Source of the DNA: CAXBES01 sp963974915
GTDB taxonomy: Bacteria; Bacteroidota; Bacteroidia; Flavobacteriales; Flavobacteriaceae
Direction of reading: 5' to 3'
Assembly (NCBI GenBank): GCA_963974915.1
Contig: CAXBES010000014.1
Location: forward strand, 1 to 64,000
Length of the DNA: 64,000 bases
Part shown: in pieces, positions 61,205-64,000 of the stretch
How positions within the stretch are numbered: position 1 is the first letter of the stretch
How the letters are laid out: each line of letters opens with the position of its first letter
The notes under the pieces: generated by a model
Database searches by the model: none
Seen by the model: only the letters and a program-made list of their open reading frames with translations
What the model was told of the DNA's origin: nothing
Made by a program: the position numbers and the translations under genes

Positions 61205-62950
61205 TTATCTAATAATTTTCTTATGAACCGTACCAAACTCTCCACTGAACGTAACTAATAATGTTCCCGACCAGCTTTCATTTAAATCGAGTGTAATCAC
61301 GCCGTTCCCATTTGTAAGACTCTCATTGTACAGTTGCTGTCCTAAGATATTATGAATAGAAATATCTATTGTACCATTGATGTTTGTTAGTCTAAATGAT
61401 ACTTTATCGGTCGCAGGATTTGGATATGGTGCCGAAATATTGTTTTCTGCATACTCGTTAATAGATAACAACCCTACGTCTATTGTCCAATATCCTTGAG
61501 GCGCAACGATTGGTCTTGCAATAGATTTACCCGAATTTGCTTCTGCCCAAATGTAATATTCAATATTAGTATTGGCAGTAGGCATGGTGATATTCGCTGT
61601 CCAGTTATCATCACTAACAAAGGTCATAGAAGTTTCGCTAAAATTAGTACTGCCTTCTTCTCTCCAAAATACTTTTGCGTTGCTAATGTCTGAGATATGT
61701 TTTATCATCGCGGTAATTTCCACAGTAGCACCCGGTGTAGATTCATCAACCGGTTGATGTACTATCCATAGAGGTTCATCAACTCCAATAGTATGGGTTA
61801 TACAATGCAAAGCTCCCAGCTGAGAAATTAAATTTTCTCCCGGATTGTCAACATCAATACCAACAATATTATATCCTGGCATCAATTCCTGATAATACGC
61901 TAGTGCCGGTGCATCTACTTCCGGTCTATAAGTAGGAACCATTATGGTTTTATTTACTATAACCGAATTACTAAACGTTCTATAATGTCCTCCGGTGTCC
62001 GGATAACTTCCCGAAGTACTTGGTGGCGCATCTATCCACTTTACATCGTAGGGTGTACCAAATGGAGACTGGAAATTGCTCAACACATAGTCGATGTTAG
62101 CTTCTATTTGTGGGCCATCTGCAACACCTTGAGGGTATTTGCTAACCAGTAAAGTTTCTTCATCCAGAAGTTTCATATGCATATCAATATGGTGAATCAC
62201 ATCGTATGGAAGCACATCCATTTTTATGTAATTTTCAATTCCCATATACTCCTGCATGATCGCATCGATCTGTGCCTCGGTTTTTGGAGACACACCGTAA
62301 GGGTTTCCGGGCTCATTTTCATTTAAGATCAAACTGGAGGCGAATGCATTTCCCAAACCGTCGCTCATATAATTCCCACCGGTATTCACCAAATCGTTTG
62401 TTCCGGTATTTGTAATGTAAATGGGTAGCCCTAATAACGAAGCATGTGCAGAAGGAATGGCATCATCATCGGGTCTTGGACGATTGTATATCCAATCAGT
62501 GATCGCTCTTTCACCAACATCATTCGAATAAATGGTGTTTCCGGCGTAATCGCGAATCCAAATACTATTCCATGGAGCATCCATAAAAATGACATTGGTA
62601 AGATCTATACCTCCCGAAGTTAAATAATTTGAGACCGAAGTTTCATTTTCGGTCGTGATCACAACTTTACATTCGTTTACCCCTGCTGCGACAATCTGGC
62701 GTAAAATTCCTTGAAAATTAGGGTTCCAGGTTACCACCAAATATTCAACTTCTTCCCACTCTGCAGCGGCTCGAACTGCTGTAGATGGTGGCGGCGTGAT
62801 GCGATTACTCGTGAATTGAAAATCTGAAATTAAATCTTTTTCTGCTTCGGTTAATCCTTTTGGAAGATCGACCACTTCTTGAGCCATCATAAATGAAGCC
62901 TGAATAACGAGCAACAAAAGAAGAAGATACTTTGAATATTTTTGTGACAT
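61205..62950 (-). CDS. secreted peptidylarginine deiminase with type IX sorting domain
   Basis: 581 aa from the ATG at 62950 (a TTG three codons upstream is open). Signal peptide ends MMAQ. Agmatine-deiminase/PPAD fold with D134 (WIRDYAG), H254-x-D256 (HHIDMH) and nucleophile C383 (LGALHCITHT). An Ig-like region follows (about 405-490), and residues 505-581 are a type IX secretion sorting domain (YPNPATDKVSF to KKIIR). It would be exported across the outer membrane, converting protein or peptide arginine to citrulline. Closest known analogue is the Porphyromonas gingivalis enzyme. Confidence 0.87.
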   Translation of the reverse strand: MSQKYSKYLLLLLLVIQASFMMAQEVVDLPKGLTEAEKDLISDFQFTSNRITPPPSTAVRAAAEWEEVEYLVVTWNPNFQGILRQIVAAGVNECKVVITTENETSVSNYLTSGGIDLTNVIFMDAPWNSIWIRDYAGNTIYSNDVGERAITDWIYNRPRPDDDAIPSAHASLLGLPIYITNTGTNDLVNTGGNYMSDGLGNAFASSLILNENEPGNPYGVSPKTEAQIDAIMQEYMGIENYIKMDVLPYDVIHHIDMHMKLLDEETLLVSKYPQGVADGPQIEANIDYVLSNFQSPFGTPYDVKWIDAPPSTSGSYPDTGGHYRTFSNSVIVNKTIMVPTYRPEVDAPALAYYQELMPGYNIVGIDVDNPGENLISQLGALHCITHTIGVDEPLWIVHQPVDESTPGATVEITAMIKHISDISNAKVFWREEGSTNFSETSMTFVSDDNWTANITMPTANTNIEYYIWAEANSGKSIARPIVAPQGYWTIDVGLLSINEYAENNISAPYPNPATDKVSFRLTNINGTIDISIHNILGQQLYNESLTNGNGVITLDLNESWSGTLLVTFSGEFGTVHKKIIR

Positions 62951-63019
62951 TTTATGCAATATAAGTTAAACCACGAAGATACTTATTTTTACATTGTTTA
63001 TAATCAACCCCTTAAAAAC

Positions 63020-63661
63020 TTAACATTTTAAGTACGACAAGAACTCATTCCTTGAAATTTCTTCAGCTCCCAGGCTTTCGAGGTGATTTGTATATACCTG
63101 ACAATCAATTAAGCTGTAATTTTGTGCTTTTAATCTTTCAACCAAGTAGACAAAACCCACTTTAGAAGCGTTACTCACTTTAGCGAACATACTTTCACCG
63201 CAAAAAACTTTTTTTTCATGCAAATCGATGCCATAGAGTCCTCCAACTAATCTTTCGTTTTCCCACACTTCAACAGACATTGCAAAACCCTTTTTGTGTA
63301 ATTCTGTATAGGCTATTTGCATCTCGTCTGTGATCCATGTACCTCTTTGTCCTTCTCTACTTATCGTAGCACAATTTTCTATTACTTCGGAAAAGCACTT
63401 ATTAAAAGTTACCTGAAAGCGTTGTTGCCTGATTATTCTCCTCAAACTTTTAGATATCTTTAATTTCTTCGGAAACAAAACCATTCTCGGATCCGGACAC
63501 CACCATAAAATAGGTTGGTCATGATCGAACCACGGAAAGATCCCCGAATTATAAGCAAGTAAAAGTCTTTCGGCAGACAAATCACCTCCTATCGCAATTA
63601 TCCCTTCTTCTGAAGCTTCAGAAGGATTTGGAAACCATAATTTCTGGGACAAGAAATGCAT
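63020..63661 (-). CDS. aat: leucyl/phenylalanyl-tRNA-protein transferase
   Basis: 213 aa. Aat motifs: LLAYNSGIFPWFDHDQP, WWCPDPRMVLFP, and GLYGIDLHEKKVFCGESMF. Adds Leu or Phe to proteins with N-terminal Arg/Lys, marking them for Clp degradation. Cytoplasmic. Confidence 0.96.
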   Translation of the reverse strand: MHFLSQKLWFPNPSEASEEGIIAIGGDLSAERLLLAYNSGIFPWFDHDQPILWWCPDPRMVLFPKKLKISKSLRRIIRQQRFQVTFNKCFSEVIENCATISREGQRGTWITDEMQIAYTELHKKGFAMSVEVWENERLVGGLYGIDLHEKKVFCGESMFAKVSNASKVGFVYLVERLKAQNYSLIDCQVYTNHLESLGAEEISRNEFLSYLKC

Positions 63662-63706
63662 ATTTAATTATCAAGTTTTATCGCTAGTATCGAATTTCCG
63701 AAGTGG

Positions 63707-64000
63707 TCATAAAAAATACAGACCGGTTAGATAAACTACTACTCCAATTAACATCACCAGAATCGTATAGGGTAAGATCTCTTTCGCTTTTAATTTGGTG
63801 ATTCCCAACAAGGGCAGAGCCCAAAAGGGTTGCAACATATTGGTAACCTGATCTCCGTATGCCAAAGCCATAATTGCTTTCGGTAACGGAACACCCAATT
63901 TTAGGGCAGATTCTATTACTATCGGACCTTGAATTGCCCATTGACCACCTCCACTTGGTACAAAGATATTAACCAACCCGGCACTAAAAAAAGTGAAAAT
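63707..64000 (-). CDS. short-chain fatty acid transporter, AtoE-type (3' part only)
   Basis: The frame is open to the window edge, so the N-terminus is missing; about 97 codons are visible. NIFVPSGGGQWAIQGPIVIE and GDQVTNMLQPFWALPLLG are AtoE/TIGR00366 signatures, followed by a last membrane helix. Imports short-chain fatty acids. Confidence 0.85.
   Translation of the reverse strand: MFTFFSAGLVNIFVPSGGGQWAIQGPIVIESALKLGVPLPKAIMALAYGDQVTNMLQPFWALPLLGITKLKAKEILPYTILVMLIGVVVYLTGLYFL

Noticed and set aside
63684..63941. 85-codon frame at the right edge
   Set aside because: Out-of-frame shadow of the fatty-acid transporter, whose protein motifs are clear.
1..64000. CRISPR array, rRNA, insertion sequence or replication origin
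   Set aside because: No regularly spaced repeats, transposase genes, rRNA sequence or DnaA-box cluster were seen when reading through.

Overview
The window is a piece of a chromosome from a member of the Flavobacteriaceae (Bacteroidetes), most likely marine. Supporting features are A+T-rich sequence, Bacteroidetes-type -7 boxes (TAnnTTTG) in front of several genes, weak or absent Shine-Dalgarno sequences, a type IX secretion sorting domain (61205-62950), and families largely confined to this phylum (DUF4296, DUF4271, DUF3098, DUF6090, DUF6252, DnaE with a fused exonuclease). Genus-level assignment is not possible from the sequence alone.

Layout. 1-8153 is an accessory signalling region on the minus strand. 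It holds a very large sigma-54 activator with five PAS domains and a GAF domain. Next to it is a four-gene operon (STAS-like protein, PAS histidine kinase whose phospho-acceptor His is Gln, receiver protein, secreted fibre-like protein) behind a good -24/-12 promoter and two spaced palindromes. 8447-12496 carries a DUF6090 protein, a hairpin-rich spacer, tRNA-Asp, two tiny hydrophilic genes, a DUF58 protein, a ClpP and thioredoxin. 12741-15489 is a compact restriction-modification cassette (HpaII-type endonuclease, C5 cytosine methyltransferase, Vsr repair nuclease) lying directly between dnaE and trxA. 15512-23652 is housekeeping: dnaE, a DUF2383 protein, a lipoprotein, and rpsP-rimM-trmN.

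23647-28940 looks catabolic: an amidinotransferase-fold hydrolase and an APC permease diverge from a Rieske oxygenase around a perfect 10-bp inverted repeat, followed by a glutaryl-CoA-dehydrogenase-like enzyme. 29052-37549 contains a metallophosphoesterase, an Fe-S/electron-transfer group (ferredoxin, ferredoxin-NADP reductase, NifU-like, Mrp), an alkyltransferase-like DNA-repair protein, LysE, trmB, a glycosyltransferase and a PhoR/PhoB-like pair. 37743-40768 is a less understood group (LuxE-like adenylation protein, membrane transglutaminase-like protein, DUF350-like protein, YHS protein). 40836-64000 is mainly core metabolism and cell envelope: tyrS, dihydroorotase, polyprenol-phosphate mannosyltransferase, hemD, pckA, a saccharopine dehydrogenase, leuS, a UbiA enzyme, ftsX-DUF3098-uppP-truB, tag, a secreted peptidylarginine deiminase, aat and a fatty-acid transporter cut by the window edge.

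The strongest candidate for something undescribed is the sigma-54 module at 229-8153, where the activator, its putative binding sites, the promoter and a coupled signalling-plus-surface-protein operon are all visible. The second is the permease/hydrolase/Rieske group with its shared operator-like palindrome.
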